Shown here: positions 19,201 through 25,250 of the stretch, one piece after another
How positions within the stretch are numbered: the first letter of the stretch is position 1
Layout: every line of letters begins with the position of its first letter
Origin: Clostridia bacterium
GTDB lineage: Bacteria; Bacillota; Clostridia; Oscillospirales; CAG-272
Length of the DNA stretch: 64,000 bases
Direction of reading: 5' to 3'
Assembly (NCBI GenBank): GCA_017453205.1
Contig: JAFTKO010000021.1
Coordinates: 124,001-188,000, forward strand
The notes under the pieces: generated by a model
The model's input: the letters and a program-made list of their open reading frames with translations, nothing else
Told to the model about the DNA's origin: nothing
The model's database searches: none
Translations under genes and position numbers: made by a program

Positions 19201-20361
19201 ACAGTCGGTGTGCGCGCACTTGTACGCGGTGACGGTGTCGGTGCTGTTCGCCTCGTCGATCACCCAAGTATGCGCATCGGGATCGGAATAGCTTTGTGTT
19301 TCGCTGTTGGCGCTTGCCGTGTGATATTTACACTCGGTGTTGTTGCAGACCTTGGTCTTGACACCGTCCTCAGTACAGGTGGCGGGAGTGGTGATTGCCC
19401 AGTAATAGGAGTGCTTTTCGATGTACTCGGTCTTGCTTTGCTCTGTATGACAGCTCTCGCACTCACCCTTGTAGGTGACCGCGTACTTACAGGAGGTTGC
19501 ATCGTACAGTGTGGAGTCGTTCTCGGTCCAATTTTGCACGGTGTGTCCCGTGGCTGCCACATAATCACCCTTGTAGCTGTAGCCGCAAGCACAGGTGTAA
19601 GTGGTGTAGCCCTGCTCGGTACAGGTGGGTGCTGTTACTGCAGAAGTAAAGCTATGTTGCTCGTAACCCGATTTTTCGGTGGTGTGCGAGCAGGTTGCGT
19701 CGTGCCAGTGGTAGCTGTCATTGTGGCTATACTCTTGCTTGTAGCTGTGACCGGTCGCGTTGGTGTAAGTATCGCGATAGCTGTAGCCGCAAGCACAGGT
19801 ATAGGTGGTGTAGCCCTGCTCGGTACAGGTGGGCGCGGTGACAGCGGATGTGTAACTGCAGTTTTCGGTCACCGAATGCCCGCCGTTGGAGCAGGTGCCT
19901 GTGTGTGTGCCGTTGTTGTTGGGCGTCCAGGCAGTCACGTTGTGACCAGTCGCTTCGGTGTAACTATCCGTGTAGGTATCACCGCATGCGCAGGTGTGGG
20001 TGGTGTAGCCCTGCTCGGTGCAGGTGGGGGCGGTCACGCTTTGCGTATAGCTGTGCGTGTGTCCGTCCGTTACGGGAATAGGCGCGGTTTTGGTTTTGCC
20101 GCATACGGTACAGGTTTTTGTCAACACACCCTCGGTGTCAGCCGTGGGTTCGGTGGTGACGGTACCTGCATCCCAGGTATGCTCCGCCTTGTCGCTCACC
20201 AGATCGGCGTGCTGACAGGTGGATGTGTGCCAGTGGTATGTATCATCACTTGTCCACGTGTCCGCATAAGTGTGGTCGTGTACACGGCACGCACTTAGGA
20301 CAACGGGGAGAGCAATGAGCAGACACAGGACACAGACAAGCGTGAACAGTCTCTTTTTCAT
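10282..20361 (-). CDS. Giant Cys-rich-repeat lipoprotein with C-terminal solute-binding-protein domain
   Basis: One uninterrupted 3,359-residue ORF starting at ATG after AAAGGAG. Residues 1-25 are a lipoprotein signal with LSAC lipobox. About 25 copies follow of a 40-80 residue unit of the form P-T-C-T-x-x-G-(Y/F)-x(3-5)-C-x(1-2)-C-G, usually with a closing GH(S/N)Y; the Cys and His could bind metal. Insertions break up the array: a beta domain near 385-560, about seven copies of a beta unit marked YEFY and EAWAxWEYDG, and about seven helical segments of about 80 residues marked by ExxWxxY. Residues about 2935-3359 form an ABC solute-binding-protein domain (NGEWTMEKMQAYI; NDLNGDGIVGTEDLFG) homologous to the lipoprotein at the left window edge. 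No permease is adjacent. Binding target unknown; the array looks like a long stalk carrying the binding domain. Confidence 0.85.
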   Translation of the reverse strand: MKKRLFTLVCVLCLLIALPVVLSACRVHDHTYADTWTSDDTYHWHTSTCQHADLVSDKAEHTWDAGTVTTEPTADTEGVLTKTCTVCGKTKTAPIPVTDGHTHSYTQSVTAPTCTEQGYTTHTCACGDTYTDSYTEATGHNVTAWTPNNNGTHTGTCSNGGHSVTENCSYTSAVTAPTCTEQGYTTYTCACGYSYRDTYTNATGHSYKQEYSHNDSYHWHDATCSHTTEKSGYEQHSFTSAVTAPTCTEQGYTTYTCACGYSYKGDYVAATGHTVQNWTENDSTLYDATSCKYAVTYKGECESCHTEQSKTEYIEKHSYYWAITTPATCTEDGVKTKVCNNTECKYHTASANSETQSYSDPDAHTWVIDEANSTDTVTAYKCAHTDCDATKKTMSAADTNVDVSDSDLDNITEVEFPDATIGLDDGIKETLSGSESINISASTLTDSAKQEAVEKADLQDEDLALLGDNPIYSFTITTDKEISQLGGTATIRIPYTLTEGQNPDQIVVWYISDGELEPMPATYSEDADGNGYVTFTTTHFSYYVPAELTPDQYCRAFGHSKDVHKVEPTCTEGGYSICLHCGKQIPGSYTAPTGHNWHSSVVTKTSCSANGTMHFECEDCHTQYDTVIPAIGHLYVLHDHKNATCQEAGSNTFRCIYCQDEYTVTLPQTNHKHTTTIVEPTCTTAGYTQKVCTSCGDTVMLNYTQPTAHTYSTAWNSAEEGHYHVCTVCGERGELNAHTPGAEATEQSAQICTVCEYVITPAISHTHQLTAVAAVAPDCTHSGNIAYYTCACGKWFLDAQAQQLITDHTTVIDLAKGHTPVAMDPVTPTCTEIGYTAGIECSTCHTVLTGHAPIDAYGHRYTAAVTAPTCTAGGHTVYTCGCGDTYTDDETEALGHSYISEVTAPTCTKDGYTTYTCSRCEHTHTDDATAALGHNPASSLSCDADGHWYACTRCNEKLDQAAHTPDYDEATTTHGITCTACGYVIEEIKEHTHSVAKTVNGKAPTCTASGVKTYYVCVCGAWFEDEACTTPITEPTSVILPATGHSITTVPATNSTCQEHGYSAGDYCENCQKWLSGHEELPLADHSYENGACTMCGKEEPVVKEILYTYTDIWDGGKAIYEFYNDYTVRGYMESINIDGSVETEEDWAAWEYDDKMIVLLYEGEEIERFTVSDDGKTLILYVCPHEHQNRVETTPATCTERGSGYVECLDCGDIMNLFSTDPLGHSYVDGVCERCGEASEENPDVPDEKATVYIFTMTEGSLYVRYEFYSDYTVYGYGEMTGSDGTVEKQEAWAKWEYDGDIVVLIYEEEDGAEEMRFTVNNDGKTLSLYIEETCTHENIRYVTVQEATCTQNGITTRVCADCGEKIDDGFGDLITPALGHSYVDGVCERCGESETENPDTPDEKTIIYIYTDTEDKYTLIYEFYANKTIYARVECKNEDGSVSIDQEAWAEWIEKDGKIIIVFEGEEVEHFTIGDDGKTLVPYVCPHENKHTVVVSTATCTTGGSSYVECLDCGRTLQSTFSEALGHSYVDGVCERCGENSGSVEEKVIVYLYTEKGSDYYLNWEFYTDHTVCLRIEYVTEDGTWTKDETWTEWKQDGEEIVVSIGGSEARFTVNEDGKTLTLVEQEEETCLHENTQSVTAMPDCTHEGSTSIYCTDCGKTVEEIYLAPLGHSYVDGVCERCGESESDELANEIALRIKETEETWNNFYKDYDLENALGSDHFYCKKYALLLDEMNNVTTLEELDALSAEIHSLIAAIKQDLGMEEEQPDTPDDKAIVYFFTYSEDGYTVTYEFYSDRTIYGRVEYVNEDGVTEIQEAWATWEYDGDYVAIIDGGYIVQRFTVNDDGYTLSMVERPDPSECDHLNATTTIKEPTCTESGSEMTHCSDCGTGWGTSFPALGHSFDTNGICERCGISEGDADNELQVYIEEMLQDLEEIWNSYLENGLKELDNFAAYEANYQSIYQTVKSATSTDIIDAMENEFAVMADEIESLLEGNGSDTDDLQSIINDRVDQMESHWNELLGTYGNVLNSLEEYASYKEEHTAYLEQIYTVTTVEDADTIFMKHLSLTDRIRAVLSSSVIYTYNQQVTPPMYDIVFYGNGNLEATIVYVMEDGTYNTVISGGWWEMYEDGNLLLASIGEYKYYFTIGMDGALSLDSIEETCKHENTETKTQDPTCTQSGFEETYCLDCGMGWGAELPALGHSYVDGVCERCGESADSEDQELSSAIRNTINDMDITWEKYSSHEKFYIVLENTDYKDRFCTLQEKIMSATSVVEIKLYYTEFEAMMTEISEMLEEISDIENQIEQLRVEMANAWAAYSILLDMTAEPYCQINDRFYEFYNNLYDYVDVNNIDASYEEFEMLRMELTDTFYACGGDVESIRKTLNNYFATSWRVFATDANFKTLENYKTYMTARTELRTRCTEAMMFEEFFEIAKEYNALVEQIEADLSNICVHGNAVIAESKEATCTESGYTLYQCPDCGEKWQEGIPATGHSYTDGKCTVCGACEHLNVVTISIPTNATCTTAGEYVYMCKDCNESWSEFVYGDHSFVDGICEHCGYVNGAEVDIAAYRTELINNINTTWKTYTADATFTELAEYDDFKTIRSDIYSRVKMATTYDELYMLSKEFDSLIEKIDMALKDYNAGEAETPCTHPNLTLVEKVDSTCIAGGYETYSCPDCGIGYQKMFALADHTYDDAGICTVCGNCQHMNSEIIESVAATCTASGIEKHACLKCGETWEKVLVPTGHNYDANDFCANCNQARPDMLYIYTDSGMVAEDGLDYTLIYEFYTDKTIYARVECKHEDGSVTVDDEAWAEWIEKDGKIIIVFEGEEVEHFTIGDDGKTLVPYVCPHENTQTVVESTATCTEGGYSYVECLDCGRTLSSTFSEALGHSYVDGVCERCGKASEGETDNNTGNNGETDAPDIGDDEPDVSYDFDGAEVTIMVPTTTGTNWDMVTTEDLSDMINAAVYERNCYTEEKLNVCLSYVQVAPNEYTTQIQVMMNSGACDVDFVSQSARFVPKLVTNGYYADLSAAENLQLDAEWWNKSYNNSANLLGKQYTAVGDITMSAYDMTSAIYFNVELMNNYGFENFYEIVMNGEWTMEKMQAYIADFYNDLNGDGIVGTEDLFGIVGLTGGNIYSFAQVGGFSYATYDETDGTMTVSLSEGMVDLMYRLVDMWQMTGAYQTTADEMYTMMAENRTLFLSDMLNRSTTPRQNLTDTAYGILPLPKYNEEQAEYSSGVMAAHNVIAVLGNEVSDKVGAVLDTMGKYNHEELVPLYQEQLMRTSTADSEMAREVLNITMNSASWDFVAVYDSALGSALDLLWVKPYQSGGNLATQFAMNQAMVQEYVNQLVTYLQS

Positions 20362-20447
20362 GTTTTTTCTCCTTTTCTGTCAAAAAATTTGTTTTGGGGT
20401 GAAAAAGATTGTTGCGTCACATACATATAATATATGTTCCAATTGTT

Positions 20448-20476
20448 ATTATATACCAAAGCAATCTATTTGTCAA
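20448..20476 (-). promoter_or_regulatory. Perfect-consensus sigma-A promoter for the giant lipoprotein
   Basis: Minus-strand TTGACA (20476-20471), 17-bp spacer, TATAAT (20453-20448), matching the consensus at every core base. Leader of about 80 nt, A/T-rich. It implies that the 10-kb gene is well expressed. Confidence 0.85.
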
Positions 20477-20525
20477 GAGAAAACAAAAGATTTATCATTA
20501 TCTAAATAAATATTAATAAAGAAAC

Positions 20526-20554
20526 TTGACTTTTTTTACGCGGTATGCTATAAT
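20526..20554 (+). promoter_or_regulatory. Sigma-A promoter for the metallo-beta-lactamase-fold gene
   Basis: TTGACT (20526-20531), 17-bp spacer, TATAAT (20549-20554), 36 bp upstream of the start codon at 20590. Confidence 0.8.
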
Positions 20555-20589
20555 CAAGCTGTTATTTGAATGTGTTACGGAGGACTGTT

Positions 20590-21339
20590 ATGAAGCTCAC
20601 ATTTGTGGGAACCTCGCACGGAGTTCCCGAAAAAGAAAGATACTGCTCCTGCACGATGATCGAGTCGGGCGGTGCCCGTTATTTTATCGACGCGGGTGCG
20701 CCGCTTGGCGAGCTGGTGAAGCGTTGCGATTGGGATATCCGCGAGATCCGCGCCGTGTTCACCACGCATGTGCACGCCGACCACACCGTCGGGATTCCGC
20801 ATTTTGCCGACCTCATCAACTGGTTTTACAAGGAAGCCGCCGTTGATTTTTATATCACCGAACAGCCGCTGATCGACGCGATCAAGGGGCTGATCCTTGC
20901 TATGGAGCCCGGGAGCACGCTCAAGGAGGATCGTGTGCGCTTTCATCTGACCGATCCCACGGTCGATTGGGAGGACGAAAATCTCAAGTTGCATTATATT
21001 CCGACCAAGCATCTGCCCGAGGGGCACCCGAGCTATGCCATCCTCGTTACGGAAAAGGCGAGCGGTTCCCGCGTACTCTTTTCGGGCGACCTTTCGATAC
21101 GGTTGGAAAAAAGCGACGTGCCAACCATTCTTGCCGAAGAAGAATTGGACGCATTTGTGTGCGAAATGGCGCATTTCAGTGCAGAAGCGCTCAAGCCTTA
21201 TCTTGACGCCTGCCGCGCAAAGAACCTCTTTTTTATCCACGTGGCACCCGCCAAAAAATTTGAGGATATCGAGGCGCTCAAGCCCGGGTATCGCTTTGAG
21301 ATCCACACGCCCGCCGACGGTGACAGCGTGGAGTTTTAA
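20590..21339 (+). CDS. Metallo-beta-lactamase-fold hydrolase (RNase Z/PhnP-like)
   Basis: A 249-residue enzyme; the ATG at 20590 follows GGAGG at proper spacing, so an upstream in-frame ATG is not used. The N-terminus MKLTFVGTSHGVP and the zinc-binding motif THVHADH (His60, His62, Asp64, His65) are diagnostic; further ligands are likely His94-region, FSGDLS (Asp) and FIHVAP (His). It resembles the PhnP/RNase Z/arylsulfatase branch of the fold, which cleaves phosphodiester bonds, but the exact substrate is not clear. It sits between the giant gene's divergent promoter and a DnaA-box cluster that begins 16 bp after the stop codon. Confidence 0.8.
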   Translation: MKLTFVGTSHGVPEKERYCSCTMIESGGARYFIDAGAPLGELVKRCDWDIREIRAVFTTHVHADHTVGIPHFADLINWFYKEAAVDFYITEQPLIDAIKGLILAMEPGSTLKEDRVRFHLTDPTVDWEDENLKLHYIPTKHLPEGHPSYAILVTEKASGSRVLFSGDLSIRLEKSDVPTILAEEELDAFVCEMAHFSAEALKPYLDACRAKNLFFIHVAPAKKFEDIEALKPGYRFEIHTPADGDSVEF

Positions 21340-21355
21340 CCCTCCTTCCCCATGC

Positions 21356-21475
21356 TTTTCCACAGCGAAAAAATTCTGAAATTGTCGAAAAATGGCTGTG
21401 TACTCGGGGTTTTTCACAATTTCCACAGACTTTTCCACAACCTTGTGAAAAAGTTTTACCCGCGGCTGTGGAAAA
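21356..21475. other. Cluster of DnaA-box sequences (candidate oriC or DnaA-titration site)
   Basis: Within 120 bp, five perfect matches to TTWTNCACA occur: 21356-21364, 21410-21418 and 21431-21439 on the plus strand, and 21444-21452 and 21467-21475 on the minus strand. A sixth (21419-21427) has one mismatch. By chance about one match per 16 kb would be expected. A T/A-rich stretch (21476-21490) follows. dnaA and dnaN are not in the window, but parAB/parS lie 23 kb away, within the usual origin domain. Confidence 0.65.
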
Positions 21476-21509
21476 GTTTTTTCTTAAAATTCGCACTCTC
21501 GGAGGCTTT

Positions 21510-22337
21510 ATGAGCAATCTTTTCAAAACCATCGTCAACCGCTCCTTTGGCGCGGGCTTGCCCACACAGGAGGAGATCGAACGCTTTGGCGCGGATGGCG
21601 AGGAGGCGGTCTACCGTTTGCTTTGCGAGAACTTTGACTGTGTGATCCGCAATGTGGTGGTTCCCCACAAAAAGCTCTACCTGGAAAAGGACTTTTTGGT
21701 GCTGGTCAAGGGCGTGCCGTTTGTCCTCGAGATCAAAAATTGGAAGGGTGAGATCGGCAGAGACGGTGATAATTTTTATCAAAACAAGGAGAACGGTACA
21801 CGCAAAACCATCAAAAGCCCCGTGGGGACCACCAACCAATTTGTGCGGTGCATGAAGGAATTTTACAAGATCGGCCGTCCCGTTTACGGGGTGGTGGTGT
21901 TTGCCGAGCCCGACTGCAAGCTGTCATTGCCCGAGGAGCTGGACGGTGTGGCGCTAATTACTGCGGAAAAGATGGTTTCCCATCTGCGCGCCCGTGCGCG
22001 TTCCGAGAGCAAGGGCTTGGAGCCGATCGACACCGAACGTATTTTGCGCTGTACGCGGTTTTATTCGTTTGACCGCGAGTTTTCCAAGGGGATCCTTGCC
22101 GACACCTATCTTGACTGTACGGCGGAAAACGGCGACCGCGTAAGATTGGATACCACCTATTTGCGGTATCTTACCGTCGAGCATCAGCCGCTCCGTTTGC
22201 GGGACAAGCTTTATGTCACTTATACCAACGGTACGACGGGGGTTTTTTACAACCGTGACTTGATTTTGACGGTTGGATGTCTTGACGGCTCCTACCGCAA
22301 GCTCGCCTTAAATCGGATACGGCATATCGTGTTTTGA
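21510..22337 (+). CDS. NERD-domain protein (nuclease-related domain)
   Basis: A 275-residue protein starting at ATG after GGAGG. The first 140 residues fit the NERD domain: FGADGEEAVYRLL, then EKDFLVL and LEIKNWKGEI, the Asp...Glu-x-Lys arrangement of the PD-(D/E)XK nuclease fold. The C-terminal 100 residues are a beta-rich segment of unknown role (LYVTYTNGTTGVFYNRD). NERD proteins are thought to act on nucleic acid but their targets are poorly known. It begins 35 bp after the DnaA-box cluster and has no co-directional partner; a terminator hairpin follows at 22355. Confidence 0.8.
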   Translation: MSNLFKTIVNRSFGAGLPTQEEIERFGADGEEAVYRLLCENFDCVIRNVVVPHKKLYLEKDFLVLVKGVPFVLEIKNWKGEIGRDGDNFYQNKENGTRKTIKSPVGTTNQFVRCMKEFYKIGRPVYGVVVFAEPDCKLSLPEELDGVALITAEKMVSHLRARARSESKGLEPIDTERILRCTRFYSFDREFSKGILADTYLDCTAENGDRVRLDTTYLRYLTVEHQPLRLRDKLYVTYTNGTTGVFYNRDLILTVGCLDGSYRKLALNRIRHIVF

Positions 22338-22354
22338 GCGACCGAAAAAACTCC

Positions 22355-22406
22355 TATATCAAAAGCATTCGCCCGCCGAAAATGGCGAGCGAATGCTTTT
22401 GATATA
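22355..22406. terminator. Bidirectional terminator between NERD gene and histidine kinase gene
   Basis: An 18-bp perfect stem (TATATCAAAAGCATTCGC and its complement) with a 16-nt loop and A/T-rich outer arms lies between two convergent genes. Confidence 0.8.
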
Positions 22407-22417
22407 TTTGAGGTATG

Positions 22418-23644
22418 TCAAGCGGGAAACGTCACACCGATCAGCAAAGAATGTCCGTCCGCGGTTGACGCACGGAGCCTCCCGCCATGTGTTTCGGTGA
22501 TCGCTTTTGCGATCGAAAGCCCGATGCCGTGTCCCCCCGTTTTTGAGTTGCGTGAGGGATCGGTGCGGTAAAAACGCTCAAACAAAAGCGGCAACGCCTC
22601 GCGGTCGATTTCGTTCTTGGTGGTGTTAAACACCGTCAGACAAAGCGATCTGCCCCGCTTTTCCAAGCTCAGCGTCACCTTGCCGCCGTTGGGAGAATAT
22701 TTGAACGCGTTATCCATCAAGATCGTGACCAATTGTCGGATCGCCTCGCTGTTGCCCTGCATGGAGAGCATGGGCGCGATGCTGCAAATCAGTTCTTTGT
22801 TCTGCATTTGCGCCAAGGCGCGGAAGGAAACGGTAACCTCCTCCACGATGTCCGAGAGCGGAAAATCGACCATGGGGACCGTGTTTTCGGTTTCCTCCAT
22901 TTTTGCAAGGAACACCAGATCGTTGGTCAGCGCGGTCAGACGCTTGGACTGTCGGCGGATCTCATCGATCGACTCATGCTCGCCAAGCTCCATTTCCAGC
23001 AGATCGGCGTTGGCATTGATGACGGTGAGCGGTGTTTTGATCTCATGTCCCGCGTCGGTGATAAAGCGCTTTTGCTTTTCGTAGCTCTCGGCGGCGGGAC
23101 GGATGATCCTGCCCGCGAGAAAAACGACCGCGACGAACACCGCAATATAACCGACGGTCGCCATTCCCACACTTGATAGCAGAAAGCCTTGCAAGGAGTC
23201 GATGCGTCTGCCGCAATCCAAAAAGGTGATGCGGGTGGTATCTCCCTCCACGGAGCGGAGATAGCGAAATCCGTCGATAAAGCCGCTGTCGCCGTTTTTT
23301 TGCAGAACCTCCTCGGCGTATGCGGTTGCCTGTGCGCTGTTGACCGTGGCAATGCGCCCCGTGTCGACCTGCATCAACTCCCCATCCTCCCGCAAAAGTA
23401 CCGAAAAATATCTGCTTTCATAGGGGAGTTCGGGTGACATGTTTGGCGGGAGTTTGTCCCCTTTGCCGTTATTTATGTCGGGGAATTTGCCCTTGTTTTT
23501 GGATAGCAGCTCCAAAATTCCGTCGCTTTCCCTAACCATGGAAACATAATTGATGATGTTCATTCCCGCCACGACCACGGTCAAAAGCAGAAACAGGGAG
23601 ACCATAGACAGGGCGATGAATTTGATTTTAAGCCTTTTGATCAT
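22418..23644 (-). CDS. Membrane sensor histidine kinase
   Basis: A 408-residue two-component kinase. The ATG (MIKRLKIK) follows GGAGGAG and overlaps the end of the response-regulator gene by 17 bp, so the two are translationally coupled. TM1 is at about 9-28, an extracytoplasmic sensor of about 130 residues follows, and TM2 is at about 155-177. Then come the H-box (DAGHEIKTPLTV, phospho-accepting His), N-box (DNAFKYSPNGG) and G-box (GGHGIGLSIAKA). It belongs to the HPK1/PhoR-like class. The signal is unknown. The pair is divergent from the VTC/DUF4956/Cthe_2159 cassette, which is therefore its most obvious candidate target. Confidence 0.9.
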   Translation of the reverse strand: MIKRLKIKFIALSMVSLFLLLTVVVAGMNIINYVSMVRESDGILELLSKNKGKFPDINNGKGDKLPPNMSPELPYESRYFSVLLREDGELMQVDTGRIATVNSAQATAYAEEVLQKNGDSGFIDGFRYLRSVEGDTTRITFLDCGRRIDSLQGFLLSSVGMATVGYIAVFVAVVFLAGRIIRPAAESYEKQKRFITDAGHEIKTPLTVINANADLLEMELGEHESIDEIRRQSKRLTALTNDLVFLAKMEETENTVPMVDFPLSDIVEEVTVSFRALAQMQNKELICSIAPMLSMQGNSEAIRQLVTILMDNAFKYSPNGGKVTLSLEKRGRSLCLTVFNTTKNEIDREALPLLFERFYRTDPSRNSKTGGHGIGLSIAKAITETHGGRLRASTADGHSLLIGVTFPA

Positions 23645-24311
23645 GCAGCTCCTCCAAAGAATACCCCGCGTTCCGCGAAGCCTTGATTTGGATATCGGCA
23701 CCGAGAGAGCTCAGCTTTTTTCTCAGATAGGAGATATACACCCACACAACATTGATCCCTGCTTCGCTGTCATACCCCCAAATACGCTCCATCAAGCGCT
23801 CGGCGGCGATCAGACGGTGGGGATCCGACATGAGCAACTCCATAATTTGGAACTCTTTGTTTGCCAGCCGAAAGCTACCCGTAGGTGTGGAAAGCTCAAA
23901 ATTCGCGCGGTCAAGCGTCACATTGCCGAACATCAGCTTGGAGTCGGCAGCGCTGTGCGTGCGTGTCATGGCGCGGATGCGTGCCAACAGCTCCCCTGTG
24001 TCAAACGGCTTTGCAAGATAGTCGTTTGCGCCGCTGTCCAGTCCCAATATTTTGTCACCGGCTTCGGCTTTGGCGGTCAGCATCAAGATCGGAATGTGAT
24101 TTCCCAGCGCGCGGACGCGCCGTAGCACGGTCAGCCCGTCGAGCTTCGGCATCATGATATCGAGTACGGCGGCGTCGTAGTTGCCCAACGCGAGATAAGA
24201 GAGGGCTTCCTCACCGTCGTGCACCGCGTCGACCGAATAATGGTTCTTTTCCAAAATCTTGACAAGCGCTTTGGCAAGCGAAATTTCGTCCTCCGCAAGC
24301 AATAATCTCAT
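23628..24311 (-). CDS. OmpR/PhoB-family response regulator
   Basis: A 227-residue DNA-binding regulator starting at ATG after AAGGGG; a much longer in-frame ORF extends upstream but lacks a ribosome binding site. The receiver domain is at 1-115, with acidic pocket AEDE, phospho-acceptor Asp51 (VLDIMMP) and conserved Lys in LTAKAE. The winged-helix effector domain (about 125-220) has the typical KEFQIMELLM and VWVYISYLRKKL segments. It is paired with the adjacent histidine kinase. Its divergent intergenic region with the VTC gene (24312-24518) is the natural place for its binding sites, but I could not define a convincing repeat there. Confidence 0.9.
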   Translation of the reverse strand: MRLLLAEDEISLAKALVKILEKNHYSVDAVHDGEEALSYLALGNYDAAVLDIMMPKLDGLTVLRRVRALGNHIPILMLTAKAEAGDKILGLDSGANDYLAKPFDTGELLARIRAMTRTHSAADSKLMFGNVTLDRANFELSTPTGSFRLANKEFQIMELLMSDPHRLIAAERLMERIWGYDSEAGINVVWVYISYLRKKLSSLGADIQIKASRNAGYSLEELHDQKA

Positions 24312-24518
24312 GCCTGTTCCCCTTTCTTTTGCGGTTGCAGTATCATTGTAGCATAAAAAAACGCAAAAATCCAGTGATAATCGCAAATCCGTTCCGAATT
24401 TTATCATAATAACATTAAACCGACTTAAAATCACAAAAAAATTACGCAATTTTCAGTTGAATTAAGTTTGGCGCTGTATAATGCTTACAAGAAACAAAAA
24501 CGAAAGGAGGTTTTTGCA

Positions 24519-25250
24519 ATGGCATATCAAAGTATCTTTCAGCGTTATGAGTTGAAATATATGCTCAGCCGTGAGCAAAAAGAGCGTATTTTGGCGGCGA
24601 TGGCGCCCTATATGGCGCTCGACCACTACGGGCGCACCACCATACGGAACATCTACTTTGACACCGACAGCTACCGCTTGATCCGAAGATCGATCGAAAA
24701 GCCGATCTACAAGGAAAAGCTGCGCATTCGCAGTTATTACCGTGCGGACCCCGACAGTACGGTGTTTGTGGAGCTGAAAAAGAAATACGAGTCGGTGGTT
24801 TATAAACGCAGATTGGCATTGCCCGAGAGCGAAGCCGTGGAATGGGTATGCGGTGAGCATCATTGCCATACGCACACACAGATCTCGGACGAGATCGACT
24901 ATTTTATCAAATACTACGGCGGATTGAAGCCTGCGGCGTTTCTCACCTACGAGCGGGAGGCATATTACGAGCGGGGCGGCGGCGACCTCCGTGTGACCTT
25001 TGACGATAACATCCTTTGCCGCACCGAGAAGATCTCATTGGAGGCAGAGCCGTGGGGAGCACCGCTCCTTGCGGACGGGTATGTTTTGATGGAGATCAAA
25101 TGCGCGGGCGGCATTCCCTTGTGGCTGACACGGGTGCTTTCGCGCGAACAGATCTACAAAACATCATTTTCCAAATACGGTACCGCATATCAAACGCTTA
25201 TCTATCCAAAACTAAAAAATGAAAACAAAGGGGTATTTACTTATGCTTGA
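24519..25250 (+). CDS. VTC-domain (polyphosphate polymerase-like) protein
   Basis: A 243-residue protein starting at ATG eight bases after AAAGGAGG; the ORF's earlier ATG is upstream of that site. It matches the VTC domain, a tunnel-fold nucleotidyl/phosphotransferase domain: FQRYELKYMLS, IRNIYFDTDSY, KEKLRIRSY, VFVELKKKYESVVYKRR and VLMEIKCAG supply the alternating basic and acidic residues that line the tunnel. In yeast VTC4 makes polyphosphate; bacterial members are little studied. A -10-like TATAAT lies at 24476-24481 with a poor -35. Its 3' end overlaps the DUF4956 gene by 8 bp, and both form a cassette with the Cthe_2159-like gene. Confidence 0.85.
   Translation: MAYQSIFQRYELKYMLSREQKERILAAMAPYMALDHYGRTTIRNIYFDTDSYRLIRRSIEKPIYKEKLRIRSYYRADPDSTVFVELKKKYESVVYKRRLALPESEAVEWVCGEHHCHTHTQISDEIDYFIKYYGGLKPAAFLTYEREAYYERGGGDLRVTFDDNILCRTEKISLEAEPWGAPLLADGYVLMEIKCAGGIPLWLTRVLSREQIYKTSFSKYGTAYQTLIYPKLKNENKGVFTYA

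Noticed and set aside
16684-20298. A 1,204-codon plus-strand open frame opposite the giant gene, plus others at 11041-11712, 11791-13185, 13363-14127 and 15100-16575
   Set aside because: They are the antisense of the repeat array. The minus strand has a lipobox, ribosome binding site, consensus promoter and family domains; the plus frames have none and simply lack stops because the repeats are similar.
10282-20361. Regular repeats that might suggest a CRISPR array
   Set aside because: The repeats are degenerate, of variable spacing and in one coding frame; they encode the Cys-rich protein units.
21340-21509. Reading the TTTTCCACA repeats as a terminator for the MBL-fold gene
   Set aside because: The elements do not form one stem with a T-run; their 9-bp spacing pattern fits DnaA boxes much better, although some pairing between opposite-strand copies is possible.
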